64,000 nt of DNA from Lutjanus erythropterus (taxonomy: Eukaryota; Chordata; Actinopteri; Lutjaniformes; Lutjanidae): assembly GCA_020091685.1 (NCBI GenBank), contig CM034603.1, positions 16,206,596-16,270,595 on the forward strand. The letters run 5' to 3'. Below are positions 15,301 to 26,340 of the stretch, one piece after another. Positions within the stretch are counted from its first letter, which is position 1, and every line of letters starts with the position of its first letter. Position numbers and translations under genes: made by a program. The notes beneath the pieces are model-generated. The model ran no database searches and was not told where the DNA came from. It saw only the letters and a program-made list of their open reading frames with translations.

Positions 15301-18300
15301 AAACCGTCAAAGTACGTCCACCCAGAGTGCTTGTTTTCCCACTGACAGGCTCAGATTGTTAACTCTAGTCTCTGCCAACATTATGGAAAGGATCCCAACA
15401 GACTGACCTTGTAGATAAAAAGAAACAGCTGTTTTACAAAGTCAACACCATCTTAAAACACACTTAAAACTTTAGAGAAACAAAGTTAAACTCAGCCAAC
15501 CGTTAAATCACTGTGTTAGATGTGAAAATGTTCGAAACTAAACAGGGTCTTATATTTGCTTTTTTTTGTCCATCATTTCTATTGGGTGTGATAATGTTGT
15601 GCTCACCAGGCAAATAGCTGAGATTTGGGATTGTGGCAGCATTTCTACGACAGACTTCCACAGAAAGAACCACTTTTGTTGCAGCCAAATATCGACAAGC
15701 CACAACTGCAGCAAGCACAGTTGATCAAAGTTAAACCAGGAGGTCAGTCTGTTACCTGTGATGGATGTTTACAACGACAGGTTTTGGTCGTAACTTTATG
15801 GTTCACCTTCATTTTTTCTTCTAAATTAAGATGGCTAACCTTGAAGCCTTTCTGCTCTTGTTTGCTTCCCTGCCGCACGTCTTTTTTGGGATGTTTTCCT
15901 TGATCTTGGATATTAACTTGGTGAGTGAAATGTTCTTATTACGGATAGAAATTACGGCCAAAACTATGAAATACTGTAAATTCTCAAGCAGTGGCCTTGA
16001 TACAGCCAGTATTATGCATTGTGACAGTGTTATTCATCACTTCCATTAGCACAGTTAACAGTGTCACACTCATCATTCTGCTGCTCTTCAGTTTTTCCTC
16101 TGTTACAGAAACATGGGTTTTATTCACAAATCATGCTCTTTTTGAGTGCTGTTCAAAACAAATTGCACTTCTGTGTACATTTAAACTTTACCATCAACAA
16201 GAAGAAGAAAGATTGCTCCCTTTGAGCTGCTGGCCAAAGAGAATAATCTTTATATAGGTTAATTTAGGACCCAGGTTGTATTATTGTTCAACATTAGAGG
16301 ATACCTGGGCATCTACTGGGGCTGATTCACCCGTCCTGACGAGGGTGCAAGGGTGTTACCGATTCAAGGCTGATCTGAACAGGATATCTGCCCAAATGAT
16401 CCTGTAGCGTGAGGAGTCTATACACAACATCTTAATGTTTTAATGTAGTGGAGTCTCCCGGATTTCAAAATCCTGTCATGTGAAAGGAACAGTGATGGAA
16501 TATCGAGCAGAAACCTGCAATTGCCAGTGAGAGTGAGCTGTCCAGGGGTGAGCGTTCTCATTCTACCAGCTACCACCACACCAAAATCTGTTCTCAGAGA
16601 ATATTTATTGCATACTTCACTTTTTCAGAATCCGTACCACTCTTCAAATCAGCATGAATTAGATGCATCTCACAGCAATTATTTACAAAGAAAACGTGTC
16701 AGTTTTAACACTTGTTTGCCTGTTACTTCCATTTTTTCTTTCTTCCAAAACAATGGTGAAGAATACCACGGGAAAAGAAGTTGAGTTTTCATTAAAACAA
16801 AAAGACTGGTGTGTTAACTGCATAACTAAACAGCTAAAAACACACCAAATCTGTTAGTGTATTAGTGGGTTGTTCAATTCTGAATCTGTTTGAAACCAGC
16901 ACCAACGTCTCTCCTCTGCTGGTTATGGTGAAACAGAGAAGAGAGAAATAGCATGACTGAATGTAGTTAAGGTTCTCATGCTGAACTGAAATGAAACAAT
17001 CGCACATAAATTAGATAAATGACCTAACATAAATAAAATACTATAATTCTTTCAGTGGAGCAGGAGGTAGGGCAAACACTGAATATACATGTTCTTATGA
17101 TAAAAATATAAAAAAAAGGGTTAAATCTGTTGTCATGTCTGTTATCCACATTTTTAAGTCAAGATTTGAAATTCCTCCAGTGTGCACCACATATTAAACT
17201 AGAATTTTCTTGTTAACTATCAGGGTACATTCTGTGGCGACCATTTTGGGTCACTAAAGCGATCACAGAGTGGTCGCTACTGTTGGATTTGCCTTTGTTA
17301 TAAAATTGTGAGTTTTTCCCCACCAACAAGAGCTCAGACCTTTTTATTCCCTCTATTATTGTCCACCAGAAACAACGCCTTGATTATAATTGCTCTCCTT
17401 AAAACTGTGGTAGGCGGTGTTATTTTTGTGGGGCCAAAGTTTCATAATAACCTTTAAGCATATTGTAATTTAAGTGGTCTAAAGAAAAGACTTCTGCACC
17501 TCCTCTTGGCTCTATTTTCAAAAAAAAAATCTAGCTTGTGCCAGGAGACTTGGGCCAATCACAGGTCAGTAAGATAGCCGATAGTTCAGCCTTATTCCCA
17601 AAAAGCAAGTACTTGAAAACCTGGGAATGAGACTCAGCAGTCAACTATTTTTGTCCAAAATCAATTATTGTACCTTTAAATAAATCTCTTTGTATATATA
17701 TGAATCACACAAATATCTGCATATAAGTGAAAGGTTTCTACACATTCTAATTTTCAAGAGGATGTGTACATTTGCATTATTGTATTTCTCTAAGAGTCAA
17801 GATTTAATGTGGATCAACCACGTCTATCTGATCCCCGACCTGTCAAATAAAGTATAAAGGTGCATCTCTAACTCGTGTCTATAAGCAGAAGCAGTGTTTT
17901 ATAAGACTCTACACGCCTACCAGCTCACTCATTGTAATTCACTCCATATCAGAGTGTCACTTGAATGCCTACAGTATAAATAATGCGTGTGAGAAAACCA
18001 GCAGCACTTCTGCTGGAGCCTTCTTTTTCCCAGCATTACTTAACTCTGACCCAGTTCTGTGGCCACTGCGGCAGTCTGGTTAACATCACACAGTTTCAGA
18101 GTCACATGCGCTGAAATGGTTGTTTGACGCCAAAAAACAAGAGGGGTATTATTTTGTAGAATTGTGACACCTACGCTGACAGAATGATTGCTCGCGTCAA
18201 AGTTAAAAAGGCACTATTAAATATTTTAGAAGTTGACAGTTTTCTTGCTTTGCTTACAGAACAAGAACAGTTTGGAGACCTGAGCTCAGCTGAAAGGTTT

Positions 18301-21300
18301 TAGGATTTTTTTTTTTAACCTTAAGAGGTGAATATCTGGTAACAAAACCATGTATATCAAGCTGTTTCTGACTGAAATCTTTAATGTAGGTGTATGATAA
18401 TGTGGTTTAGAAGTCACCGTCTCATGTTGCCCCTCGGGTGAGCTGGTATCATTTGAATATGAGAGCGTTCAAACTGTGTGCAGTCTCCTGGGAGGTGATT
18501 GTGAGGCAGCAGCAGGATTCAGCAGGGCAACCAGAGCCACTCTGTCACTGTCTCTTTATCAGGGTCTCTGTGAATGCATTGACCTATTTTTCTCTCTGTA
18601 TGTATCTGCACTATATAATATGTGTTTAGATTTCAAAACCTGAGGATTTGCTACTTTTCTCATTTATATCTTCTCAACATCTTTCAGTTTTGTCACATCA
18701 CTTTAAGCTCTGGAAACTTATTACGGGCTTTTTGTTTTCCAAATTCCATAACAGTTGGGACATTGTGTAAAACAGAAATATAAACAGACTTTATTAAATT
18801 GAATACAATACATAAACAAACTGGTAAACTTTTTTTTAAAAATATACTGTCACTCTCAATGTGATGCCTGAAACATTTCAAAAAAGTTGGGACACGGGCA
18901 ACAAAAGACTGAGAAAGTTTTAAATGAAATACTTAAAAATCACCTGTTTGGAACATTCAACAGGTAAACTGGTTAATTTAACAGGTGATGGTTCATGATA
19001 AAAGGTATTAAACAAACGTCTTTGAAAAGCTCAGTCATTCACAAGCAAGGAATGGGTGAGGTTCACCACTTTGTGGAAAACTGCATGAGCAAATAATCCA
19101 ATACTACAGCATTTCCCAGCCCAAATCTCAATGAATTTAGAGATTTCACAATCTACAATTCATAAAAATGAAAGATTGAGAGAATACAGAGTCTCTGTAC
19201 ATAAGGGACAAGGCTGGAAACATTGAATGCTCATGACTTTTAACCCCACAGGTTGTACTGTATTAAAAACCTACGTAATTGTATAAAAGATACTACACGG
19301 TCTTAGGAATACTTTGGAAAACCGTTGTCAGTAAACAGTTTGGCACTGCGTCTACAAATGCAAGTTAAGACTCTACCATGGAGTCCACACTTCAGATTGT
19401 TTTTGGAAGTCATGGACTTTGTGACGTCCAGCCCAAAGAGATTGTTACCTGCACAAACTTCAAAAGCCAACATCTGGGTATGAGTTTGATGTTAGTGCCC
19501 ATGGTATCATGGATAACACATCTGTGAAGGCCCCATGAATGCTCAAAGGTACATACAGATTTTGGAGCAACATCCCTGCTCATTTCATCACTACATCCTG
19601 CATGTGTTGCAGAAGTGTGACTTCATTATAAAAGAGTTCAGATACTAGACTGACCTGCCTGCACTCCAGACCTGTCTCTTGTTGAAAACATGTAGTAGAT
19701 TATGCGATCAAGAGCACCTGTTTTTATGTTTTCCACAACATCCAAACCTTTTTGGAATTAGGGTTGTATTTCACACACACATAAAAACATTTAATATAAG
19801 CTATAATAAAACTGATCATTATCTGCTCTGTGTTCTCTAGGAGCACATTCTGCCCAAGCCCCGCGCCTACTACCGCTTCGACCCATCAGCAGAGCCCGAC
19901 GTGTGGCTGGACGCCGTGCAGGTTTGGGAGGTGAAGTGCGCCGACCTGTCGCTGTCTCCGGTCTACAAGGCTGCCATGGGAATGGTCAGTTCAGCATGTT
20001 AATCCTCCCCCGTGTGTTTTCACTGATAAATTCTGCCCGTTATGGTCTGTTGCCTGCAATGAAAAGTCACAATTAGCGCCTCTTAATTGAGTTATTAAAA
20101 ATGCTGTAAAAGATGCTGGATTTAATGGAACAGATACTTGTTTATTACCGGCGGTTTGGCTGAATGCTGGACAAGTCCCTCAGTGCACATAAACATTAAC
20201 AGTATACAGCTCACATTTTAACCACAGCTAAAGTAAAATTGCACTGAGATAAATGAATTCTATCTGGAAACATTTATAGGAAGACAGACAAGGGTTTTGC
20301 ATGTTTTTACTGTATTAAGTCTGAGTTTAAATGTTTAAAGAGGTGTTGTATTTCATGGTTCATTTTACAGTTTTACTTTTAAACACTTGAATTTGAGATA
20401 GCTGAACGAGTTCTTGTAAACAAAAGAACCTCTTGCTAAGAGGATTAGTATTATCTGCACTTGACATATCATCATCCACCAGGTAATTTGTCAGATTACT
20501 TTATATGGCTTTAAACCTCATGTAACAGTGTTTTTTTTCTTATAATAGTTGGTGTAAACAGTGATTTAAAGCCAGAAAAGAAACAACTTCAGAAGGCAAA
20601 CATTTAACAGGAAAATTCAGTGCACAGATCCACATATGTGAGACGTTGGATCCTAGTCATATAATTTTGGTTACTATTATAAAGTTGAATTTGACTTAAG
20701 TTCCTTTTTTTAAATGTGTTTTTAGGAATATAATCACAAGCTATTGATCATCACAGTGTAACAATTACAAACTGCAAACTGTGCATATACTTGTTTCCAG
20801 TATGGATGTGAAATAAGTTTTTAATTGTATTCATAATGGTCTACAGAGGGTTTAAAAAGTCTTAAATTTAACTTATTATTAAAAATTACAGTGACCCTTA
20901 AAAGACTAAAAATGGAGGGTTTCTTTGATTGAGCAAATACTTTATCATAATTTCACAAAATATTTTGTCCTGTCAAACATTAAAGTAATATGATAGAATT
21001 CAATATTACTGCAGTGAAATTGGTATAATTGTATTTACTGCAACCCTACTGTCTACTTTTTGCAAAAGGCAAAACATGCACATTCAAACACAAAATCAAA
21101 TGTAGAAATACATTCCCTTAAAAACTCAATAGAAGCTACATTGAAAGAAGCACCACCACTGAATCAGGGTTAAAAAGAAACTTTTTAAAAAGCAGCAGGC
21201 TTCATAAAGTAGCCATTTTTACTCATACAGATGTTTTATGGAAGCAACAGGGACAAAGATTCCCAATTGATCACAACTTGTCAATGATATCAGTCCTCAC

Positions 21301-24300
21301 TGCGGAAGTGAGGCTTAAACTGATGAGTGTATGCTGCTGTCAGTCCATATATCAATAGCCCTGATCAATGTGAGTAAATGAGCTATCAGTCTTGGTTGTA
21401 ACCCCTCCTTATGTGTTGTTATGGTGATCCAAGCAACATGGTTGCGTCCTCTTCTCCTTAATGGGAGAAGAGACAATAAAGACATAGTTTGACTTTGAGT
21501 AAAGGTTACTTGTGTTTAAATCTGGCATTTCTGCACAGTTTCAGATAAAGAGTAGGATTGATTATTATTATAAGTATTGAACTATTTGTAGAATGAGAAT
21601 CTATTGGTGGCTGTGTACAGCAAGTGATTGTTTCCGACATGTGTGATCCAAATTTTCCTAATAATTCCTGACCATTGTAACATCCAAGAGTCAAAACTTA
21701 TTGAAACAAGATGCATGTACTTGTTTCCAAAATTCATAACGTGTTTTTATCCAGCAAAACAAAATTTATTTGTGTTTTGCCTTTTAAAAACATTTTTCGC
21801 TGTGGTCAGAAGCGTTTGCTCTCTTGCTGGCTGCACACAGAAGCAGGCACATACCAGTGTGCACAGGTCGGTCAACAACACCACAAATTACATTTATGTT
21901 GACAAAACTTAGTTATGTTCATTAAAGAAAGCTGATTTAGTAAAAAAACAGACTTTATTACAATAAATTTAAATTCAAGAGTTTGTGAGGATTTTTATGG
22001 TGATTACAGACCTTCTCAGCTTTATTAGAAAATCTCAATAGAAGCTTCAGATAGAAAAGAGTATGCTGCCAGCACCTTGTTGTTCTGTAGTGAGCTGTCA
22101 TTTTTGACAGATTCAGAATGTTAATAAAATGTATTTTGAATTTGAACTTGTCTACATCATATAATACATCCAAAGCCTTGAATGTAATTATTCACATCCA
22201 ACATTTTTTAGTTCTCAAGCAGCCCTGGATCTTCTAAAAATAAAAAAAAGTGCAAAGCATTCATATTTGAGGGTAATAAGAGAATTTGAGAGCCTGATAA
22301 ATGGAAGAACTTTTGTCCCAGAACTGAAAGGTTTAAAAATCATTCAATCTTTGATGTTTTAAAACCTTGGACTAATGGGGATTTTAATTGCTTAAAACAT
22401 TTATTCAACACATGTAGGAGATCAGCACAGCACCGGTAGCAAAAAGGACAAACAGTGGCTGTGTACTGACTGTGACTGTGTCAATCTGTCTGCCCTCAGG
22501 TGGATCCAGAAAAAGGCATTTCTCTGAGGTTCCCCCGCTTCCTCAGGATCAGAGACGACAAGAAGCCCGAGGACGCCACAACTGGAGCTCAGGTACATCA
22601 CATCACCTGTCCTGAGGGTGCAATACAGAATAATGTCAGATGCACGTCTTTGGAGTGTGTGTGGAGGCCCAGGAGGTCAAACAGGTCGGCCTTGTGTCAT
22701 ATAATAATGACTGTAAATCAGTAAGAATTCAATCGTCTGTTTGTTTGACCGTGTTGCTTGAAGTGCTGTATAGAGATGCTGCATCATCATCATCATGGTC
22801 ACCTCACAAGAGAGCTGTCCTGTAAAAATTTGAGGGTGAAGAGCACTGCAAGGACGATCCTCTTTAATACCGGCAGGGTTTATGTAGTTGCCTCCCTCCG
22901 TGCCATGAACAAAGCTGTATAACAGTCAAGTAAACCTCTGGAGATCACTGGTGGGGTCTGGGAAACACACAGTGGGGGATTATATTGTCCAGTAGGGATA
23001 TGCAGCTCAGCTGTACGTCACCTGAATCCACGCAAACTCAACCGTCCAACAACAAACGCACCAAGCTGTGGTTCCTTTCATTAACAAATCTTCTTATTCT
23101 TAATCTTATTTTAGCTCTGAGCATGAGTGGACTCCGTGATCGGCACAGGGACGAGAAGTTTTGCCAAAGACATAACATAAGTTTCAATGACTTTAAGATG
23201 ATTTTATTTATTCAGAAACACTGTTTACTTGCTTCTCTGTGACCTGCCTGCTCACCCACCTGCACATCTTTTATTTATGATTCAACCAGCCTGAGTTACA
23301 AGTCAATGCACACATCACTGTTATTGTTCATAATATAGAATACCTTCTAGAAACTAACTGACCCCTTCAGTTTTCTCTTGAAATAAAGACTCTGGCCTTA
23401 ACAATGAATCAATAAATCATTTGACCTATAAAACTCACAAAAAATGGTTTAAAATGTCACATATATTTTCTAAAACCCAATGCGACATCTTCCCAATCCA
23501 ATCCCAGTCAACATCAACTGTCCAAAAGCCAAATATGTGTAATTTTCTGTAAGAGAATAAAAAGCGATCAAAAATCACACATTAGAGAGGCTGAATCCAG
23601 CACATATTTGGCCTTTTTTCTTAAATGTTTCAAAGATTATCAAAATAGTTGCAATTAAGTCATTCAACATTTCAGTTCTAAAAATAATCAACAGTTATTT
23701 CAATTTATGAATTAAAAAAAACTATAATTCCCTCAAAAGCTGCTACTCTCAATCAGATATTACTGGGTTTTTTTTGTTTTGTTTTGTTTTTTTTTACTGA
23801 CAGTGTCACACACTGAATAGATTGTTAAGCCGCCGAAGGCAAATTGTAATTTGTAATTAAGGTTGGGCTATACAAGTTCAATTTAACTTGAATTGAGTTG
23901 TGTGCTCAAAACTCAAATGTGCACATTAGATTTTTTGCTGAACTCTTATAGTATTGGCCTATATATATTATATGTTGGCCTTTCCTTAATCCCACAAGCT
24001 GATCATTACTTTTTATAATCAATTAATCTTTCAACCATGTTTTCGACTAATTTTTTAAGTTCTCCATTATTCAGTTGCACATGGTTTTGCTCTTTCGGAC
24101 AGGTGCAAAATTTAAAAAGTAGCAAAATGGGTCACAAAACATGCACGGTAACATGCCCAAATAATGTCTGTGTGTGGAAAACACAGCAGAGTGTGTAACG
24201 ATCAGCTGTTCACAGACTGAGATCACAGGAGTGGTCATTTTAACAGAAAAAAGTAGAAATCTCACAAGAGTTTTGCAAATCAAGGGTTCCCTTTTAGACA

Positions 24301-26223
24301 TAACTGAGAAAGGGGCTAACCGCTCTAAAAATAGAAAATCAATTCACAGTGGCTGATGTTCCTGTTGCAGCACTGGAAACGCTGTCTTATTAGAAATTTA
24401 ATTTCAGGCTGATACGAGATTTCATTTTTAATCCTCTCGTTCGATACCAGTGATGCGCCAGCACTTTTGTCAGTCCCTAATCACAGGTGACCAGAACACA
24501 CTGGGTTGTTACAATTGAGCAGCTAATACTGAGGACTGTTTGTGAATTTAGCTTGATAAGATTCAGAGTTAATCTGATGTTTTTTAATTGTTAATTAGGG
24601 CTCCACGGTTTGGTAAAAAAAAAGTCATATTGCAATTATTTTGACAGAAATTGCGATATGCAGTAGGAGTCATGGTAATGATCAGTTTTGCATTACAAGT
24701 TCATCTTCACTGAAAAAATGTTTTTATATCACATCATCATGATCGCAATATTGAGGTCTGCACCATCTAGAGAACAAGATTTTTAGGCCAGGTCATCTAT
24801 GCAGCACTGCAGTACTGTTTTCTCACACACTTTTACTTTTTTTGGTTCTGTTTCTGTGATTTGAATATTGAATTTGGCCATTTGGCGATTTTATTGTACT
24901 TGTGATTAAATCTGTAGCCCTATTATTAATACTGAGAATAATTCTCTCATTTTGATTTCACAAAGTTCCCTAAATGTATTTTAAATCCCTGGGCTTATCT
25001 AACTAATTTTTGGCATCACAGTAAACGCTGATAGCTGTATGCACCATAAAGTATGTATCCGTGTCCAAAATCAAAGTCTACATCGGCAGTAAGTACTGAG
25101 TCAAGCTTCTGGACTTACCTAATGTCAGAGGTTTAGCTTTTATGGCTGTTTGTTAGCCAGAATAAAAATTTAGTTTTTAATTAATCTTTCAGTAAAAGTT
25201 TTGCTTCGAACTGTTAGTCAGAGGAGACATTGACAAGCCAAAGCTAAACTTTTTATTGGGATGGCGGTGGGTTTAAGTCACAAGCATCGAGAGTTACCCT
25301 GAATGTACAAACTCTGACTGACTGATAAGTAAATCCAAGCATTGATCGTTGTTGTATAACAGCACGCAGCACAGAATTTTGAGTTTTTAAGAGGCCCAAA
25401 ACATCCAAAAAAGCCTTGATTTTTTTTTTTTAACTGGAGCCTAAACCCGTGTAACTTTTATAAGGTCAGAATCGTCTTGATAATGTGAATTTCCACTGAC
25501 TTGAAGTCGCAGCCATCTGTTAACTGTGGAGTCAGTTGGGAGTCAGGTTGGAACATCAGCTGCATTTAAATGATACTTCTGTGTGGATGCACAACACAAA
25601 GTCTCACCTTGTGTGATTTAGGAGACAATTTGAATTAATCCTGACATCATTCAAGTCTGAGGGAATGAAGAAAACGTTGAACTTGAACCGGTTTGAACCC
25701 AGTCAGGTTCAGCTTGAGCATCAAAGCATTTTTTTTTACCTTGATTCTTTGAAGGAGAAATAATGTGGAGTTTCATTGTTTTCCTCCTCACTGTGCCACC
25801 CTGCTGCACTGGTACTGATACTGCTGTTTCTGGGTGGGCCTGCTGTTCACACATTATTCATTGTCCCGCCCTCCACCCCCACGCTCCCAAACCCTGATGA
25901 GCTCAAGTGAACACCACCTCTGTCTCCCAGTCAGCAGCTGGGAGTCACCGACTTCAAAGCCCGGGATATGAATAATCAAACTTATTTTTAGCTTCTCCTC
26001 TTCATGTTACTGACCTGACTTCATGATCTTCTCCCCCTCCCTCCTGCCTTCTCTCTTTCATGCATGCTCTCTCATGCGAACCCTCTCCTCTCTCTTTTTC
26101 TCTCTCGATATCTCTCTTCCTCTAAATCTCCGTCCATCTCCTCTGCAGATCGCTGATTTGTACAAGAAGCAGCAGCAGATTCAGAACCAGGGGGAGAAAG
26201 CTGACCCAGAGGACTACTACTGA
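284..26223 (+). CDS. lig1: DNA ligase 1, C-terminal 272 residues in eight exons (5' part outside window)
   Basis: ATP-dependent DNA ligase I of the nucleus, which seals nicks between Okazaki fragments and in excision repair. Joined coding segments: 284-355, 2848-2992, 3593-3675, 5709-5861, 12768-12821, 19841-19984, 22500-22592, 26149-26223. All introns are GT-AG and the frame stays open throughout. Numbering the visible residues from 1: motif III around [10 protein letters not shown] (14-23), motif IV EGLMVK (76-81), motif V WLKLKKDYL (98-106, across an exon junction), OB-fold from about 107, and motif VI around [15 protein letters not shown] (224-238). The protein ends DPEDYY, like the DPEDTY-type end of mammalian LIG1. 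The KYDG active-site lysine exon, the DNA-binding domain and the PCNA-binding N-terminus must lie upstream. Identity rests on residue-by-residue resemblance to vertebrate LIG1 through the whole C-terminus, so LIG3 or LIG4 is unlikely. Confidence 0.96.
1426..1715. repeat. Foldback (inverted-repeat) MITE
   Basis: The left arm (about 1426-1530) and right arm (about 1588-1715) are imperfect reverse complements: CTCTAATTACCCTCTAAAG on the right mirrors the TTATTAGAGGGTAATTAG region on the left, and the outer AAACTAG and TAATAAG/CTTATAA motifs also pair. A further degenerate copy of the right arm follows at about 1755-1815. It has no coding capacity. Confidence 0.75.
1870..2366. repeat. Degenerate MITE pair (taatcgattaa / ttgtagccct family)
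   Basis: The segment near 1874-1930 (GATTAATCTGTCGGGTG, then ATAAAATGTCAGAAA) and the reversed segment 2190-2366, ending in GGTTGTAGCCCT, resemble the two ends of a very common teleost MITE. Further degenerate copies appear near 13440-13680, 15060-15200 and 23400-23720. Family recognition is from memory. Confidence 0.55.
2635..2847. repeat. TG-rich microsatellite tract upstream of lig1 exon 2848-2992
   Basis: Interrupted TG repeats at about 2635-2735 and a purer run at 2818-2845 that reaches the TAG acceptor at 2845-2847. TG-rich sequence resumes at 2993-3020 and recurs through the next intron to the exon at 3593. Confidence 0.85.
2848..2992 (+). CDS. lig1: lig1 exon of the adenylation domain ([15 protein letters not shown])
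   Basis: 145 nt; starts in phase 0 and leaves one base of a split aspartate codon. It begins [18 protein letters not shown] and contains GEFVFA and [10 protein letters not shown], which match vertebrate LIG1. The acceptor is unusual: the sequence before its TAG is a TG repeat rather than a pyrimidine tract. The donor GGTGTGTG also runs straight into a TG repeat. Confidence 0.95.
2993..3592 (+). other. lig1 intron of 600 bp, TG-rich
   Basis: TG-rich throughout (clusters at 2993-3020, 3066-3080, 3340-3355, 3470-3482). Long open frames here on both strands result from the low-complexity sequence. Confidence 0.8.
3593..3675 (+). CDS. lig1: lig1 exon with motif IV (EGLMVK)
   Basis: 83 nt between acceptor TGTGTTCAG and donor GTGTGTGA. 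It completes the split aspartate codon and reads [20 protein letters not shown], then [14 protein letters not shown] is ligase motif IV, whose glutamate acts in adenylate and metal binding. The final WLK begins motif V, which finishes in the next exon. Confidence 0.95.
3676..5708 (+). other. lig1 intron of about 2.0 kb
   Basis: AT-rich. A fish repeat of the 'atcgggtattggtccgatac' type lies near 4620-4690. No exon or RNA gene is seen. Confidence 0.7.
5709..5861 (+). CDS. lig1: lig1 exon: motif V and start of the OB-fold
   Basis: 153 nt, 51 codons, phase 0 at both ends, acceptor CACCTCAG, donor GTGTGTG. It starts [20 protein letters not shown], continues through [20 protein letters not shown] and ends at QSVCK. 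LKKDYL completes motif V (the KxK lysines). The remainder is the first OB-fold strands of LIG1, including the GxYGGFLLA signature. Confidence 0.96.
9505..9908. repeat. Teleost dispersed repeat ('gcgccatcagttgg ... cacacagacaga')
   Basis: Two related half-units, GCGCCATCAGTTGGCC-AAATAGCACCAAATTTGTC (about 9511-9545) and GCACCACCATTTGG-CTCCAAATTCGTC (about 9750-9785). The repeat then runs through CAAGATATCCGAAGGACAG to an ACACACAGACAGAG tail. The layout matches a frequent non-autonomous fish repeat; no reading frame. Confidence 0.55.
11650..11930. repeat. Diverged copy of the internal part of the TTAA MITE
   Basis: It shares with the mpz intron 3 element a pair of inverted internal segments: ACACAGGAGTTGTTGGTCTGCC near 11755 and the reversed GACCAGCAACTCCTGTTTTAT near 11867. 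Between them is GATTGGCTTGTTTGTGTCACTG, like the 'GTTTGTTTGTGTTATTATGTGACTT' part of the mpz copy. Terminal repeats were not found, so this is a partial copy. Confidence 0.55.
12768..12821 (+). CDS. lig1: lig1 small OB-fold exon ([12 protein letters not shown])
   Basis: 54 nt, 18 codons, phase 0, acceptor CTCTTGCAG, donor GTAAAG. It reads [18 protein letters not shown], matching the LGTGF-D-EL segment of vertebrate LIG1. It is the shortest visible exon and sits between two introns of about 7 kb. Confidence 0.94.
12822..19840 (+). other. lig1 intron of about 7.0 kb
   Basis: AT-rich. Degenerate MITE remnants lie near 13440-13680 and 15060-15240, and a decayed DNA transposon at 18735-19770. No exon, RNA gene or host regulatory motif could be supported in the rest. 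Confidence 0.7.
18735..19770. mobile_element. Decayed non-autonomous DNA transposon ('ggaattggggttgta' family)
   Basis: The left end carries CCAAATTCCATAACAGTTGGGAC and the right end CCTTTTTGGAATTAGGGTTGTA. These resemble the inverted ends of an abundant fish transposon whose consensus ends in 'aattggggttgta'. A third motif, AAAAAAGTTGGGACACGGGCAACAAAAGACTG (18880-18911), is typical of the same family. No long frame survives. The superfamily (I suspect Kolobok-like) is not certain. Confidence 0.55.
19841..19984 (+). CDS. lig1: lig1 OB-fold exon ([13 protein letters not shown])
   Basis: 144 nt, 48 codons, phase 0, acceptor GTTCTCTAG, donor GTCAGT. It begins [14 protein letters not shown], continues through [20 protein letters not shown] and ends [20 protein letters not shown] is a highly conserved LIG1 block in the OB-fold. 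A decayed transposon ends about 70 bases upstream of the acceptor. Confidence 0.96.
19985..22499 (+). other. lig1 intron of about 2.5 kb
   Basis: AT-rich; a short 'aaaagtcttaaattt' repeat remnant near 20845-20920. Nothing else recognised. Confidence 0.7.
22500..22592 (+). CDS. lig1: lig1 exon with motif VI ([16 protein letters not shown])
   Basis: 93 nt, 31 codons, phase 0, acceptor TGCCCTCAG, donor GTACAT. It encodes [20 protein letters not shown] followed by [20 protein letters not shown] is ligase motif VI, the part of the OB-fold that reacts with ATP during enzyme adenylation. Confidence 0.96.
22593..26148 (+). other. lig1 last intron, about 3.6 kb
   Basis: Contains a MITE remnant near 23400-23720, an inverted-end element at 24596-24922 and a CT-rich tract (26020-26148) leading to the acceptor. 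No coding signal. Confidence 0.7.
24596..24922. mobile_element. MITE with AGGGCT..CA / TGTAGCCCT ends ('attgcgat' family)
   Basis: Begins AGGGCTCCACGGTTTGG and ends GATTAAATCTGTAGCCCTA, with an interior of ATTGCAATTATTTTGACAG, AATTGCGATATG and GATCGCAATATTG. This is the pattern of the common fish element whose ends read 'agggctgcacgat / atcgtgcagccct'. About 327 bp, non-coding. Confidence 0.65.
26149..26223 (+). CDS. lig1: lig1 terminal coding exon
   Basis: The acceptor CTCTGCAG sits at the end of a CT-rich run from about 26020. The exon reads [20 protein letters not shown] then EDYY and stops at TGA 26221-26223. Mammalian LIG1 has the same layout here (ALYRKQ-IQNQ, then DPEDTY). Confidence 0.95.
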   Translation: MADLYKKQQQIQNQGEKADPEDYY

Positions 26224-26340
26224 TTGTCTGCGGTCAGCTGCAAGAATAATAAATAATGGCAATTTCGAAATAATTGTAAATAGCTTCTGTCTTTTTGTAA
26301 TGTTGAATGGAAATAAAGGCTCTCGCCACTTTTAACCATG
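26224..26340 (+). terminator. lig1: lig1 3'UTR and polyadenylation signal
   Basis: After the TGA there are AATAAA hexamers at 26248-26253 and 26312-26317. The second is followed within about 30 bases by a GT-rich stretch (TGTCATTTGTGGTATTG), the usual downstream element. Cleavage is therefore probably near 26330-26340. The first hexamer lies only 25 bases past the stop and is a less likely main site. Confidence 0.7.
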